Below are positions 1 to 9,095 of a stretch of 34,269 nucleotides of DNA, piece after piece (the first letter of the stretch is position 1; every line of letters begins with the position of its first letter). The notes below the pieces were generated by a model, which worked only from the letters and a program-made list of their open reading frames with translations, was not told the origin of the DNA and made no database searches. The position numbers and the translations under genes were made by a program. Where the stretch lies: positions 14,621-48,889 of the forward strand of contig JALCBY010000027.1 in assembly GCA_028066055.1 (NCBI GenBank), in the 5' to 3' direction. This DNA is from Hyphomicrobiaceae bacterium. GTDB taxonomy: Bacteria > Pseudomonadota > Alphaproteobacteria > Rhizobiales > Methyloligellaceae.

Positions 1-683
1 AGCGCCTCGACGAGAGAGTCAAACATCGGTTTGCCGTCGGTCCCGCCGAGTACCGGGTCGGCCAGCCGTTCAGGGTGCGGCATGAGACCGAGCACGGTCC
101 CGGCAGCATTGTAGATGCCTGCGATATTGCGCTGCGAGCCGTTCGGGTTTGCGTCGCCGGTCAACTCGCCCGACGGTTCGCAGTAGCGGAAGGCGACGAG
201 ATTTTCACCCTCCAGGCGGTCAAGCGTTTCGCTGTCCGCATAATAGTTTCCGTCATGATGGGCGATGGGAATGCGGATCACCTGACCCTCGTCATATCCG
301 CGGGTGAAGTGCGTATCGTTGCGTTCAACCTTGAGGAGGACGTCCTTGCACACGAATTTGAGCGAGGCGTTGCGCATCAGCACGCCCGGCAAAAGGCCGG
401 ACTCGGTCAACAGGTGAAACCCGTTGCAGATGCCGAGCACCGGCGTACCGGCATTCGCTTTCCTGACCACGTCCCTCATGACCGGCGAGTGGGCCGCCAT
501 TGCGCCGGAGCGCAGATAATCACCGTATGAGAACCCCCCGGGTAGGACGATCAGGTCCGTGTCAGGCACGCTGGTTTCGCGATGCCAGACCATGGCCGGC
601 GCGTTTCCGGTCGCCGCTTCCAGACTGACCGCGACATCACGATCGCAGTTGGAGCCGGGAAAGACGATCACACTCGCCTTCAT
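1..683 (-). CDS. purQ: Phosphoribosylformylglycinamidine synthase subunit I, glutaminase (partial)
   Basis: Glutaminase subunit of FGAM synthase: it releases ammonia from glutamine for PurL in step 4 of purine synthesis, in the cytoplasm. Reading the minus strand from ATG at 683 gives a class I glutamine amidotransferase. The N-terminus contains FPGSNCDRD, the nucleophile elbow LGICNGFH holds Cys86, and the His-Glu pair lies in MPHPERL near the left edge. About 227 codons are present and the C-terminus runs off the window, so the gene is cut by the boundary and is not broken. Its ATG overlaps the purS stop by four bases (ATGA), which implies translational coupling with purS and fits assembly of a PurLQS complex. 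PurL is not in view. Confidence 0.96.
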   Translation of the reverse strand, partial: MKASVIVFPGSNCDRDVAVSLEAATGNAPAMVWHRETSVPDTDLIVLPGGFSYGDYLRSGAMAAHSPVMRDVVRKANAGTPVLGICNGFHLLTESGLLPGVLMRNASLKFVCKDVLLKVERNDTHFTRGYDEGQVIRIPIAHHDGNYYADSETLDRLEGENLVAFRYCEPSGELTGDANPNGSQRNIAGIYNAAGTVLGLMPHPERLADPVLGGTDGKPMFDSLVEA

Positions 684-925
684 GATCCCTCCAGTTCGTA
701 GGCGTAGTTTTCGATGACGGTATTGGCGAGCAACTGTTCGCACATGCGTTGGATCTTGTCTTCTGCGGCAGCACGGTCGGTTTCATCGAGCTCGACCTCG
801 ATATATTTGCCTTGCCGCACGTCGCCTACGCCGTCGAACCCAAGCGCGCCGAGGGCGTGGGCAATGGCCTTGCCCTGAGGGTCAAGGACGCCGTTCTTCA
901 AAGTGATCTTGATTCGGGCCTTCAT
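680..925 (-). CDS. purS: Phosphoribosylformylglycinamidine synthase subunit PurS
   Basis: Small structural subunit that bridges PurL and PurQ in the three-part FGAM synthase. The 81-residue product starts [20 protein letters not shown] and has the family core [18 protein letters not shown]. An in-frame extension to 1129 exists, but the purS homology begins at the ATG at 925, which I take as the start. This leaves a 44-bp gap to the purC stop upstream. The stop overlaps the purQ start as ATGA. The size and the conserved purC-purS-purQ order make the call secure. Confidence 0.95.
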   Translation of the reverse strand: MKARIKITLKNGVLDPQGKAIAHALGALGFDGVGDVRQGKYIEVELDETDRAAAEDKIQRMCEQLLANTVIENYAYELEGS

Positions 926-969
926 CGTGTCTTCGAGTCCGGTTGAGAGAATTACATGGAAACGCGTTG

Positions 970-1740
970 TTACTTCGAGCTGACGAGCACCGGGCCTGTC
1001 CCGTCGCCGGGGCGGTTCTCGACAAACAGGCCGAGCCGGCGCGCGACTTCCCGATAAGCTTCGATGAGGCCGCCGAGGTCTTCGCGGAACCGGTCCTTGT
1101 CCATCTTGTCCTGGGTTTCGATATCCCACAGACGACAGCAGTCGGGACTGATTTCGTCGGCAAGCACGATCCGCATCATCTCGTTTTCAATGAGGCGGCC
1201 GAACTCGATCTTGAAGTCGATCAGCCGGATGCCCACACCGAGGAACAGGCCGGACAGGAAATCATTGATGCGCAGCGACAGCGCAATCATCTCGTCGATC
1301 TCCTGCGGATTGGCCCAGCCAAACGCCGTGATGTGTTCCTCCGACACGATCGGGTCGTCCAGTTCGTCGGACTTGTAATTGAACTCGACAATCGAGCGTG
1401 GAAGCTGCGTGCCTTCGTCAAGGCCAAGCCGTTTGACGATCGCGCCTGCGGCCACGTTTCTCACAACCACTTCCACCGGAATGATCTCGACCGAGCGGAT
1501 CAGCTGCTCGCGCATGTTGAGGCGCTTCACGAAATGCGTCGGGATGCCGATCTCGCCGAGCTTCTGAAACAGATACTCGGAAATCCGGTTGTTCAGGACA
1601 CCCTTGCCCTCGATCCGGTCGTGCTTCTTCTTGTTGAAGGCCGTCGCGTCGTCCTTGAAATGCTGGACGAGCGTGCCTGGCTCCGGACCCTCGTAGAGAA
1701 TCTTCGCCTTGCCCTCGTAAACGCGCCGCCCCCGGCTCAT
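970..1740 (-). CDS. purC: Phosphoribosylaminoimidazole-succinocarboxamide synthase
   Basis: SAICAR synthase joins aspartate to CAIR using ATP in purine synthesis. At 256 aa it has the usual bacterial length. Visible family motifs are the N-terminal nucleotide-binding [11 protein letters not shown] (8-18), DDATAFN (30-36), the first signature around [17 protein letters not shown] (86-102, with Ala where Ser is more usual), the second signature LIDFKIEFG (173-181) and [13 protein letters not shown] (194-206). The start is the ATG at 1740. It is first in the minus-strand purC-purS-purQ operon, and its promoter must lie in the 348-bp gap that separates it from the divergent zeta-inhibitor gene. 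Confidence 0.97.
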   Translation of the reverse strand: MSRGRRVYEGKAKILYEGPEPGTLVQHFKDDATAFNKKKHDRIEGKGVLNNRISEYLFQKLGEIGIPTHFVKRLNMREQLIRSVEIIPVEVVVRNVAAGAIVKRLGLDEGTQLPRSIVEFNYKSDELDDPIVSEEHITAFGWANPQEIDEMIALSLRINDFLSGLFLGVGIRLIDFKIEFGRLIENEMMRIVLADEISPDCCRLWDIETQDKMDKDRFREDLGGLIEAYREVARRLGLFVENRPGDGTGPVLVSSK

Positions 1741-2088
1741 GAATGCGTCCTTTCACTCTTGAGGCAGGCCGGGGTCTCGTCCGGAAGTGCCACCCACGTC
1801 ATGGCGTTCCGCGCCAAGACCCGCCTGTTCTGGAAGATGTTCAATTCGCTCTGTGCCGCCCTGCGCCGGTTCGTTCGCATGCTCACGAGAATCGCCTGAA
1901 TGATGCCATGAACCTAGCGGAACGTTCTGCAAGAAACAATCTCAAGACGCGAGGACAAAACTGAGGCGAGGGAGCAGTTGATTTGGCTCTCCTGCCGGGC
2001 TATCCCTGCGCCGAGGTTGAGGCTCTGGCGGCGGATTGAGTTCTCACTTTTTTTGTTCTGCCGCGCTGCTTTTCAGGAGAGTTTGAGA
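1741..2088. other. Divergent intergenic region purC / DUF1476
   Basis: These 348 bp separate divergent genes and should hold both promoters. I see no convincing hairpin terminator, RNA gene or riboswitch. The right end carries AGGAGA (2075-2080), the ribosome-binding site of the zeta-inhibitor gene. A 32-codon plus-strand ORF (1801-1899) would encode a basic amphipathic peptide but has no Shine-Dalgarno sequence, so I do not call it. Confidence 0.5.
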
Positions 2089-2415
2089 ATGAGTTCATTC
2101 GACGAACGCGAAAAAGGCTACGAGAAAAAATTCGCCCATGATGAGGAACTGAAGTTCAAGGCGATGGCGCGCCGGAACAAGCTGCTGGGGCTTTGGGCCG
2201 CGGGGCTCATGGGAAAGACCGGTGACGAAGCCGAAGACTATGCCAAGGGTGTTGTGCTCGCCGATCTTGAAGAGCCGGGCGATGAGGATGTTTTCCGCAA
2301 AATTCGGGGTGATTTCGATGCGGAGAGCATTGATCAGTCTGACCATCAGATCCGCCGGACCATGGAAGAACTGATGGACGAGGCGGTGAAGCAGATCGAA
2401 AGCGAGCGCGAGTAG
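2089..2415 (+). CDS. DUF1476 protein, ATPase inhibitor subunit zeta
   Basis: Small alpha-helical, charged protein of 108 aa, beginning MSSFDEREKGYEKKFAHDEE and continuing with FKAMARRNKLLGLWAA. That layout is diagnostic of DUF1476, known in alphaproteobacteria as the zeta subunit, whose N-terminus inhibits ATP hydrolysis by F1FO-ATPase. The reading frame is open upstream to 1978, but AGGAGA at 2075-2080, eight bases before the ATG at 2089, fixes the start. Proximity to purC is a common arrangement in Rhizobiales, and regulation appears independent of the divergent purC operon. The family assignment is strong; the inhibitory role is from family knowledge. Confidence 0.9.
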   Translation: MSSFDEREKGYEKKFAHDEELKFKAMARRNKLLGLWAAGLMGKTGDEAEDYAKGVVLADLEEPGDEDVFRKIRGDFDAESIDQSDHQIRRTMEELMDEAVKQIESERE

Positions 2416-2444
2416 CGGCACACAGATCCGCTGTTCACCGGCCC

Positions 2445-3197
2445 ATGGCAAATATTCCGCTCCGCGAAGCACTGTCAGACAAGACACCCAAACTGATGGC
2501 GTGGGTCTGCTATGGCGTGCCATATGTCGTCGAGCAGATGGGGGAGGCGGGATATGACGCGGTCCTCATTGACCAGCAGCATGGACTGACCTCTCATGGC
2601 GATCTTGTGGGCTGCCTGACCGCCGCGCGCGCCGCGGGGGTGCCGGCACTGGTCCGCCCCAAAAGCCCCGACGCGGGGTTGATCGGTGCAGCGCTCGATG
2701 CGGGCGCGCAGGGTGTCGTTGTTCCACTTGTGGAAACGGTCGAGGATACGCAGGTCTGCGTGCGGGCGGTGAAGTATGCGCCGAAAGGCATGCGGAGTTG
2801 GGGACCCTATCGCGGGCGGCTTTTGACCGATCATGGCGATCTTGAAGCGGTCAACGACTGGACGATTGCCTGTGTCCAGATCGAAACCCGTGCGGCGATG
2901 GAAAATCTCGACGATATTCTCGCCGTTGACGGTCTCGACATGGTCCTCGTCGGCCCGAACGATCTGGCGACCGCACTCACGGGCAAGCGCGACATCCGCG
3001 CGAAGGAGGTCGCGGAAGCTTGCGACCGTATCCTGAAGACCGCACGGCAACACAATGTTTTCGCTGCCATTTTCGCCAACGATCTGGAGTTCGCCAGACC
3101 GTTGTTCAAGGCAGGCTGGGACCTGATCACGGTGGGGACGGATATGGGGTTGTTGGAGAACGCCGCCGGCGACGTCGTCAAGGCCCTGAAGGATTGA
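2445..3197 (+). CDS. HpcH/HpaI family aldolase
   Basis: Class II pyruvate-dependent aldolase of the 4-hydroxy-2-oxoheptanedioate / 2-dehydro-3-deoxyglucarate aldolase family. It is a cytoplasmic metal-dependent TIM barrel that cleaves 2-keto-4-hydroxy acids to pyruvate and an aldehyde. At 250 aa it is full length. Residues matching the catalytic set are His46 in IDQQHG, Arg71 in LVRPK, Glu147 in VQIETRAA and Asp173 in VGPNDLA, with the glycine-rich GAQGVVVPLVE at 88-98. It lies 29 bp after the zeta-inhibitor gene and may be cotranscribed with it and with the secreted protein nine bases downstream. The substrate cannot be read from the sequence. Confidence 0.88.
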   Translation: MANIPLREALSDKTPKLMAWVCYGVPYVVEQMGEAGYDAVLIDQQHGLTSHGDLVGCLTAARAAGVPALVRPKSPDAGLIGAALDAGAQGVVVPLVETVEDTQVCVRAVKYAPKGMRSWGPYRGRLLTDHGDLEAVNDWTIACVQIETRAAMENLDDILAVDGLDMVLVGPNDLATALTGKRDIRAKEVAEACDRILKTARQHNVFAAIFANDLEFARPLFKAGWDLITVGTDMGLLENAAGDVVKALKD

Positions 3198-3206
3198 GGA
3201 TCAGAC

Positions 3207-3998
3207 ATGACGCGGGGTCTTGTGGCGCTTGCATTGGCCTTGATGTTTCTGGCATCGCCGGTTTCCCAACCCCTTGCAGACTTCACATATCCGCAATTGC
3301 CCGAGCAGGGCTCTGATCCATCGGACTGGATCATGTCCGGCTGGCGGGCCAAGGCAACCGCCAAAGGCGATCTCAATAAGGACAAGCGCGAAGACGTTGC
3401 CTTGATACTGGAGCGCGAGAAGCCTGTTGACCATGTGCGCGGTTGCGGCGCTAACAGGGACGGTTCTGCCGCACCGCCGCGCATCCTCGTGCTTCTGCTG
3501 GCGCAGGCAGATGGTGGATATCGCCTGTCGGCCGCCGACACAGATATCGTGCTGCGTTCCGACGAGGGCGGGATTTTCGGCGACCCGCTGGAAATGCTGC
3601 TCATTGAGCGGGGCTCCGTTCTGCTCCGCCACTATGGCGGATCGGCGTGGCGCTGGGTGCAGACCTACCGGTTTCGCAATCAGGATGGAGGCTGGTTTCT
3701 GATCGGCTATACCGATGGCACAAATCACAACATTTCTCGGCTGAGCACCATGTACGATTACAACCCGCTCACCGGCAAAATGGAGATCACCGCAACCGAT
3801 GAAAAGGGCCGTCCGGGCTGCTATGCCTGCTTGCCGGGTGAGAAATGTCCCGCGACAAAGCGCTGCGACAAGGGCGAGAAGCGGGCGAAACGCGAGGTGA
3901 CGTGGGTCAAGACGAAAAGGCGTCCTCTTATATCTCTTGAAGACGCCTACTGCCGCCAACTTGCGGACAGGATCCTGCCGATTGCGCCGCGCTGGTGA
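3207..3998 (+). CDS. Secreted hypothetical protein with GDLNKD motif
   Basis: Unrecognised 263-aa exported protein. A signal peptide (basic MTRG, hydrophobic core, likely cleavage near residue 24 after PLA) precedes a mature domain. That domain contains KGDLNKDKREDVALIL, which resembles the Asp-rich calcium-binding or FG-GAP-like loops found in many secreted proteins, then RILVLLLAQADGGYRLSA and YGGSAWRW. The C-terminal part has four cysteines within 20 residues (GCYACLPGEKCPATKRC), suggesting disulfides in the periplasm. GAGGA precedes the ATG, and the gap to the aldolase stop is only nine bases, so it is probably in the same transcript. It converges on purB with only 15 bp between stop codons. 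No function is assigned. Confidence 0.75.
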   Translation: MTRGLVALALALMFLASPVSQPLADFTYPQLPEQGSDPSDWIMSGWRAKATAKGDLNKDKREDVALILEREKPVDHVRGCGANRDGSAAPPRILVLLLAQADGGYRLSAADTDIVLRSDEGGIFGDPLEMLLIERGSVLLRHYGGSAWRWVQTYRFRNQDGGWFLIGYTDGTNHNISRLSTMYDYNPLTGKMEITATDEKGRPGCYACLPGEKCPATKRCDKGEKRAKREVTWVKTKRRPLISLEDAYCRQLADRILPIAPRW

Positions 3999-4013
3999 CC
4001 CGCCGCAGGTCGA

Positions 4014-5306
4014 CTAACCGAACACCCGATCGAAAATCTCGTCGACATGCTTGGTGTGATAGCCCAGATCGAACTTCTCGCGGATTTCCTTCTTTGACAG
4101 GGCCTTCAGCACATCCTTGTCGTTCAGAAGTTCGGTCTTGAAGTCCTTGCCCTTTTCCCAGACCTTCATCGCGTTCCGCTGGACGAGCCGGTAGGCATCT
4201 TCGCGGCTGACGCCGGCCTGCGTCAGGGCAAGCATCACGCGCTGGGAGTGAACGAGACCGCCAAGCTGATCAAGATTCTGCTTCATCCGTTTCGGATAGA
4301 CGATGAGCTTGTCGATGACCCCGGCAAGGCGGGCCAGCGCGAAATCAAGATGCACGGTCGCGTCGGGCGCGATGCCGCGCTCCACGGAGGAGTGCGAGAT
4401 ATCGCGCTCATGCCACAACGCCACATTCTCCATCGCAGGCGTCACGGCGGAGCGAACCAGCCGAGCCAGTCCGGTCAGGTTCTCCGTCAACACCGGATTG
4501 CGCTTGTGTGGCATGGCGGAGGATCCCTTCTGGCCTTTCGAGAAAAATTCCTCTGCTTCCAGCACCTCGGTTCGCTGCAGATGGCGGATCTCTGTCGCAA
4601 GCCGCTCGATGGACGAAGCAATTACCCCGAGCGTCGCGAAATACATGGCATGCCGGTCGCGCGGAATGATTTGCGTCGAAATGGGTTCCGGCTTGAGTCC
4701 CAGTTTCTTTGCCACATGCGCCTCGACGCGAGGGTCGACGGTCGCGAAAGTCCCGACGGGCCCCGAAATCGCGCAGGTTGCCACCTCCTTGCGGGCCGCC
4801 TCCAGACGCTCCCTGGCGCGGGCAAACTCGGCGTAGGCCTGCGCCATCTTGAGGCCGAACGTGGTCGGTTCGGCATGGATGCCGTGGCTGCGGCCAATGC
4901 AGATCGTGTCCTTGTGCTCGATGGCGCGCCGTTTGAGCGCGGCCAGCACATCGTCCAGATCCTCGAGAAGGATATCGGTTGCGCGCACGAGCTGAATGTT
5001 GAAGCAGGTGTCGAGCACATCCGAAGAGGTGAGGCCCTGATGCACAAACCGGGCTTCCTCGCCGACATGTTCGGCGAGGCTGGTCAGGAATGCGATGACG
5101 TCGTGTTTGACTTCAGCCTCGATCTCGTCGATGCGATCGACATCGAAGCCGCCGCGTTCCCACACGGCATCCGCCGCTTCTCTGGGAACGATGCCGAGAT
5201 CTGCCATTGCATCGCAGGCGTGTGCTTCGATCTCGAACCAGATGCGGAATTTGGATTCCGGCTCCCAGATTTTGGCCATGGGTGCGCGGGTATAGCGGGG
5301 AATCAT
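4014..5306 (-). CDS. purB: Adenylosuccinate lyase
   Basis: Fumarase/aspartase-superfamily enzyme acting twice in purine synthesis: SAICAR to AICAR and adenylosuccinate to AMP. At 430 aa it has the usual length. The sequence shows the start [14 protein letters not shown], the substrate-contact block [12 protein letters not shown] (89-100), the catalytic His block [14 protein letters not shown] (138-151) and the superfamily signature [11 protein letters not shown] (261-271) with the flexible catalytic serine. It sits apart from purCSQ, separated by three unrelated plus-strand genes, as in many Rhizobiales. Confidence 0.97.
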   Translation of the reverse strand: MIPRYTRAPMAKIWEPESKFRIWFEIEAHACDAMADLGIVPREAADAVWERGGFDVDRIDEIEAEVKHDVIAFLTSLAEHVGEEARFVHQGLTSSDVLDTCFNIQLVRATDILLEDLDDVLAALKRRAIEHKDTICIGRSHGIHAEPTTFGLKMAQAYAEFARARERLEAARKEVATCAISGPVGTFATVDPRVEAHVAKKLGLKPEPISTQIIPRDRHAMYFATLGVIASSIERLATEIRHLQRTEVLEAEEFFSKGQKGSSAMPHKRNPVLTENLTGLARLVRSAVTPAMENVALWHERDISHSSVERGIAPDATVHLDFALARLAGVIDKLIVYPKRMKQNLDQLGGLVHSQRVMLALTQAGVSREDAYRLVQRNAMKVWEKGKDFKTELLNDKDVLKALSKKEIREKFDLGYHTKHVDEIFDRVFG

Positions 5307-5379
5307 GCTGAGCCCTGCGGCTGGTTGCGTTCTGACGCTGATCTAGCAGAGTAAGACTTCGCGCTCAATCGCATTGCGG

Positions 5380-5862
5380 TTACGGGATTTCCCGAGGGCC
5401 CACAAGCGCGAGGATAATGCCCGGCGCGATCAACACGCCAAGCAGGCCGAGATTGAACGAACTGACAAGGAAAAACGCGAATGTGTAAAAGCCGCCCAAG
5501 GATGCCCAATAGAGGCCCGAGGGGCTGTAGTCGTGTGGTCCCGGGTTCAGGATGAAGTTGCTGCCAACCTCAAGCAGCCCGCCGAGGGCGCAGAAAACGA
5601 GCAGGAAGATGACCAGGCCGTAGAAAAACCGGACGGCGAATCCGCGATGGGCCGCGAACCCCTGAAGCCACCAGGCGACGATACCTGCAACCGTTCCCGC
5701 GATTCCGCAAATCCTGAGGGTGACGCGCGCCTGCTCGCTCATGATACGCCCCGGTTCCATATAGTCGGCCACGAGAACCGCAATCAGGCACGCTCCCATG
5801 ACGGTGGCAAACAGCACGGCGAGAATGAACCCCACGCCTCGGCCAAAACCACTCTCTTCCAT
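5380..5862 (-). CDS. Four-helix integral membrane protein, unknown
   Basis: Unrecognised 160-aa inner-membrane protein. Four hydrophobic spans are visible at about residues 9-32, 48-68, 79-101 and 123-155. A polar loop (VGSNFILNPGPHDYSPSG) lies between spans three and four. The N-terminus is short and charged. It lies on the same strand as purB, 73 bp upstream of it, with no visible terminator between, so readthrough is possible. I cannot name a family or function. Confidence 0.6.
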   Translation of the reverse strand: MEESGFGRGVGFILAVLFATVMGACLIAVLVADYMEPGRIMSEQARVTLRICGIAGTVAGIVAWWLQGFAAHRGFAVRFFYGLVIFLLVFCALGGLLEVGSNFILNPGPHDYSPSGLYWASLGGFYTFAFFLVSSFNLGLLGVLIAPGIILALVGPREIP

Positions 5863-5957
5863 TGCAATTTCCCCTCGCAGACTTTTTTCGATTATGCCTG
5901 TGGATTGAACCTAATCACGCAACGGCCCGCGCGGCAATTACGCTTCACACGCACGTG

Positions 5958-6692
5958 TTAGGGCACTTGCGCCGTTACTGCAAGAAACCGGCGGTCCGGA
6001 CCTTCAAACCCGTGCTTGAAGACGCTGATGAGAATGGCGAATACGCGTTTGCCGCCTTTGGGATCGTGAATCAGGACATCGGAAATACCATAGCGGAGAG
6101 CGCAGGTTCGACTTTCTGGTATGGACATATCTTCATGCAGGACCTTTGGCGGCTGACCATGCTTTTGCATCGTCAGCGTGAACCCTTTCTGATCATCGCC
6201 TGCGAACGCCGTGCAAAGGGGGTTTTTGAAAGTCTTCTCCTGAAGCGCGAATGTCCACAGTTCCGGAGGTGAGATCGGAACCGGATCCGTGTTGACGACG
6301 ACCTTGTGAGGGTCGGCAGAAATTTCGGCTGGCGGATTGCTCGCAAGCAATCGTCCGGCATGTGAAATTTTGCGCGTTCGGAGAAGTTTTTCCGCCTGAA
6401 GTTTCACGTTATGACGAGCCTCGGCGAGTTCCGCACCCTCGTCACGCAGAAAAGCGCTGAACGGCGTGCCCTTGATCCAGCGATCCTTTGCCGTATCGAT
6501 CACAAAGATGTTGGCATAGGGAAATCCCGAACCATCCTGAATGCCGAATTGTTCGAAGGCGAACAAGCTCCCGTCGGGGGAGAAGCCCAGGATCTGACGT
6601 TCCGCCTGATCGCCCGCAGTTGCCGTGGCCGCCATCGCAAGCATTGCTGTCAGTGCGCACAATGTGCGTAGGGCCTTACATCTTCGGGTCAT
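5958..6692 (-). CDS. DUF2259 family secreted protein
   Basis: Exported 244-aa protein with a signal peptide ending near residue 26 (AATATAG). The mature N-terminus, RQILGFSPDGSLFAFEQFGI followed by QDGSGFPYANIFVID, is the hallmark of DUF2259 predicted secreted proteins, whose role is unknown. Its ATG overlaps the stop of the upstream P1-peptidase gene as ATGA (6689-6692), so the two are translationally coupled. That hints at a shared job in the envelope, but no function is established. Confidence 0.82.
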   Translation of the reverse strand: MTRRCKALRTLCALTAMLAMAATATAGDQAERQILGFSPDGSLFAFEQFGIQDGSGFPYANIFVIDTAKDRWIKGTPFSAFLRDEGAELAEARHNVKLQAEKLLRTRKISHAGRLLASNPPAEISADPHKVVVNTDPVPISPPELWTFALQEKTFKNPLCTAFAGDDQKGFTLTMQKHGQPPKVLHEDMSIPESRTCALRYGISDVLIHDPKGGKRVFAILISVFKHGFEGPDRRFLAVTAQVP

Positions 6693-7753
6693 GCGGTGCC
6701 TGCGCCAAATTTGTCTTTGTATGCCGGTAGGCCTTTGGGTTTGTCCTGGAATGCGGTGGCCTCATGGACACCTCGCGCGATGGCGCGGGCCACCACGTTG
6801 GCGCCAAGCGAACCCAGATCCGACAGCCCGTAGATCGGATCCGGCAGTTTCTTCTGCCCGTTCGAGACAGCGAATACGACGTCTCCATCGATCGGGCAGT
6901 GCACCGGATAGATAGCGCGAGCCATCCCTGTACTCGCCATGATTGCCAACCGCCGCAGCATCAGACGATCAAGACCGGCATCTGTTGCGACGACAACGAG
7001 CGTGGTGTTTTCGCCCGGACCACCTTTGAAACGAGGCCCGGTCGCGCCGGGTGGGAATGTGCCTGGCAATCCATGTCCGCCGAATTCGCCGTCAATTTCA
7101 AATGGTGCCGCCCAGAAATGCGGACCGTCACCAACAGTGACCGATCCGACCGCGTTGACGGCCGCAAGCGCGCCGATTGTTATCCCGTCGGCTGTTTTCG
7201 CTGAGGCGCTGCCGAGGCCGCCTTTGAGGTTTACCGTCGTCGCACCGTAACCGGCGCCAAAGGTTCCAAGATCAAAGTTCGCGCTTGCGGCATCACACGC
7301 CGCATAAGCGAGATCCTGGTAAGGCGGCCGCTTGCCCCAATCCTTGTCACCTCCGTTCAGAAGATCGAACAGAATGGCCTGGGGAACGATGGGCACGCAT
7401 GCATCGCCGACAGGAAAGCCTTGGCCCTTTTCTCGAAGGAAGCTCTGAACTCCGGTGGCGGCATCAAGGCCAAAAGCGGATCCGCCGGACAGGCACAGGG
7501 CATGCACTTCCTGCACGGCACCTTCAGGTAGCAGCGTCGTGACGTCACGCGTTCCGGGGCCGCCGCCACGGATATCGACGGCTGCGGTCATCGGCTTGTC
7601 GCACAACAACACGGTAACTCCGGAACGAAGCTTGTCGTCCTGTGCGTTGCCGACGGAAATTCCGTCCACATCGGTGATCAGATTTCGCTGTGCTTGAATT
7701 GGCAACGACCTTTGTTCCGTGCGTCGAAAACTCGTGGTGAGGGGATCGACCAT
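6689..7753 (-). CDS. P1 family peptidase (DmpA-like, S58)
   Basis: Ntn-like self-processing aminopeptidase/amidase related to L-aminopeptidase D-ala-esterase DmpA. The 354-aa product has the family's start LITDVDGISVGNAQDD (25-40), RSGVTVLL, DIRGGGPGTRDV (60-71), LSGGSAFGLDAATGV (88-102) and the autoprocessing region GENTTLVVVATDAGLD (247-262). There an Asn-Thr junction (249-250) takes the place of the Gly-Ser of DmpA, so the mature nucleophile is probably Thr. No signal peptide is seen. The ATG at 7753 lacks a clear ribosome-binding site, and a later start close to residue 25 is possible. It is first in a two-gene unit with the DUF2259 gene. Confidence 0.88.
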   Translation of the reverse strand: MVDPLTTSFRRTEQRSLPIQAQRNLITDVDGISVGNAQDDKLRSGVTVLLCDKPMTAAVDIRGGGPGTRDVTTLLPEGAVQEVHALCLSGGSAFGLDAATGVQSFLREKGQGFPVGDACVPIVPQAILFDLLNGGDKDWGKRPPYQDLAYAACDAASANFDLGTFGAGYGATTVNLKGGLGSASAKTADGITIGALAAVNAVGSVTVGDGPHFWAAPFEIDGEFGGHGLPGTFPPGATGPRFKGGPGENTTLVVVATDAGLDRLMLRRLAIMASTGMARAIYPVHCPIDGDVVFAVSNGQKKLPDPIYGLSDLGSLGANVVARAIARGVHEATAFQDKPKGLPAYKDKFGAGTA

Positions 7754-7814
7754 GCCACGACAGTCAATGGAGGTCTATCTTCGCTGCGCCTTTGCGGCAG
7801 CCGTTGGCGCATCC

Positions 7815-7844
7815 AAGAAAAAGCCCGCCAGGGAAGGCGGGCTT
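7815..7844 (-). terminator. Rho-independent terminator of the liv operon
   Basis: A nine-base-pair perfect stem, AAGCCCGCC (7821-7829) and GGCGGGCTT (7836-7844), has a six-base loop and is followed on the minus strand by TTTCTT. It lies 25 bp past the livK stop. The plus strand also reads into a short T run, so it may work in both directions. It insulates the liv operon from the P1-peptidase operon. Confidence 0.88.
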
Positions 7845-7869
7845 TTCCATTTCGTGTCTATTGTGCAGA

Positions 7870-8973
7870 TCAGTTGATCTGGTCGTATTCGCCCTTCGAC
7901 CATTTGAAGAACGCATATGGCGGAAGGCTCGGATCGCCCTTCTTGTCGAACTTGAAGTCGCCGATGACGGTTTTGAACTTGCCGTCATGCAGAGCCTTGG
8001 AGACCTTGTCCGGGTCCGTGCTCTTTGCTGCTTCCACGGCCTGTTGCCACGCCTGGAACGCGGCATAGGTGTAAAGGACGTAACCTTCCGGCTCGACGCC
8101 CTTTTTGCGGAAACGCTTCACCAGATCGGCCGCGGCAGGGTTCTTGCGCGGGTCGGGGGAGAAGGTCATCAGGGTGCCTTCGCCGTCCGGTCCGGTGATC
8201 TTCCAGTAGTCCGCCGTCACCAGCGCGTCGCCCGATACGAGGACCGTGTCCATGCCCTGGCCGCGCATCTGGCGCACGATCAGGCCGGCTTCCGGATGGT
8301 AGCCGCCATAGTAGAGAACATCGACCTTGGCCTGCTTCAGCTTGGAAACAAGCGCGTTATAGTCCTTTTCGCCCGGCGTTACCGTTTCATACATGACTTC
8401 CTTGAGACCGGCGGCATTCATTGCCTTTTTGGTCTCGTCGGCAAGACCCTTGGAATAGGCCTGCTTGTCATGCACGACCGCGACACGCTTGTCGCCGAAG
8501 TGCTTTTTCAGATAGGCGCCGGCAACGCTGCCCTGCTGGTCGTCGCGACCGCAGACGCGGAAAATGTTGTTGCCAGGACGCTCGTCAGTGAACTTCGGGT
8601 TCGTCGATGCAGGCGAGATCTGCAGAATTCCCTCTTCCGCATAAACGGCGGATGCCGGGATCGAGGAGCCCGAGCAGAAATGACCGGCGACGAAGACGAC
8701 CTTGTCGCCCGCGAGCTTGTTGGCAACAGCAACGGCCTGTTTCGGGTCACAGGCATCGTCGGAGGCAATCAGCTTGAGTTTCTGACCGAGAACACCACCT
8801 TTGGCGTTGATGTCTTCCACCGCCAGTTCCGCACCAGCCTTCATTTGCTCACCGAAGCTGGCATACGCGCCCGTCAACGGGCCGACCACGGCGACATTCA
8901 AGTCCGCGCGCGCAGACGCGGAAAACATCAGTGCAAAAGCAAGCACCAATGCACTCATTACAAATTTGCGCAT
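7870..8973 (-). CDS. livK: Branched-chain amino acid ABC transporter substrate-binding protein
   Basis: Periplasmic binding protein that delivers branched-chain (or related) amino acids to the LivHM permease. The 367-aa precursor has a signal peptide cleaved near residue 23 (SASARA/DL). The mature start is characteristic of family 4 binding proteins: NVAVVGPLTGAYASFGEQ, then AVEDINAKGGVLGQKLKL. Later blocks are SDDACDPKQAVAVANKL, FCSGSSIPAS and VYYGGYHPEAGL-like. The reading frame extends to 9075, but the strong GGAGGA seven bases before the ATG at 8973 and the signal peptide fix the start. It is the last gene of the operon and has a 122-bp leader that could hold its own promoter, consistent with higher expression of a binding protein. 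Confidence 0.93.
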   Translation of the reverse strand: MRKFVMSALVLAFALMFSASARADLNVAVVGPLTGAYASFGEQMKAGAELAVEDINAKGGVLGQKLKLIASDDACDPKQAVAVANKLAGDKVVFVAGHFCSGSSIPASAVYAEEGILQISPASTNPKFTDERPGNNIFRVCGRDDQQGSVAGAYLKKHFGDKRVAVVHDKQAYSKGLADETKKAMNAAGLKEVMYETVTPGEKDYNALVSKLKQAKVDVLYYGGYHPEAGLIVRQMRGQGMDTVLVSGDALVTADYWKITGPDGEGTLMTFSPDPRKNPAAADLVKRFRKKGVEPEGYVLYTYAAFQAWQQAVEAAKSTDPDKVSKALHDGKFKTVIGDFKFDKKGDPSLPPYAFFKWSKGEYDQIN

Positions 8974-9095
8974 AGGAATTTTCCTCCCTGTTACTTGCAC
9001 CGCATGTGAAACCGCGGCGCAAACTTCGAGCGTCGATACTATAGACTGAAAAATAGGGCAAAAAACATAGTCCAAACCTCCAAGACGGAGATATC

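Noticed and set aside
1829-1844. GTTC-N8-GTTC resembling a LexA box
   Set aside because: The spacing is eight, not the seven required, and it is not placed over a recognisable promoter.
943-1899. A 318-codon plus-strand open frame opposite purC and purS
   Set aside because: Antisense shadow of two verified purine genes, with no ribosome-binding site.
1801-1899. A 32-codon ORF for a basic amphipathic peptide, upstream of the zeta-inhibitor gene
   Set aside because: There is no Shine-Dalgarno, and it is open within a longer antisense frame. Its composition looks peptide-like but there is no independent support.
4248-5354. A 368-codon plus-strand open frame opposite purB
   Set aside because: It is antisense to a complete, motif-confirmed purB and its translation shows no recognisable domain.
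7792-9009. A 405-codon plus-strand open frame opposite livK
   Set aside because: It mirrors the whole livK gene, has no family features, and long antisense frames are common opposite GC-rich genes.
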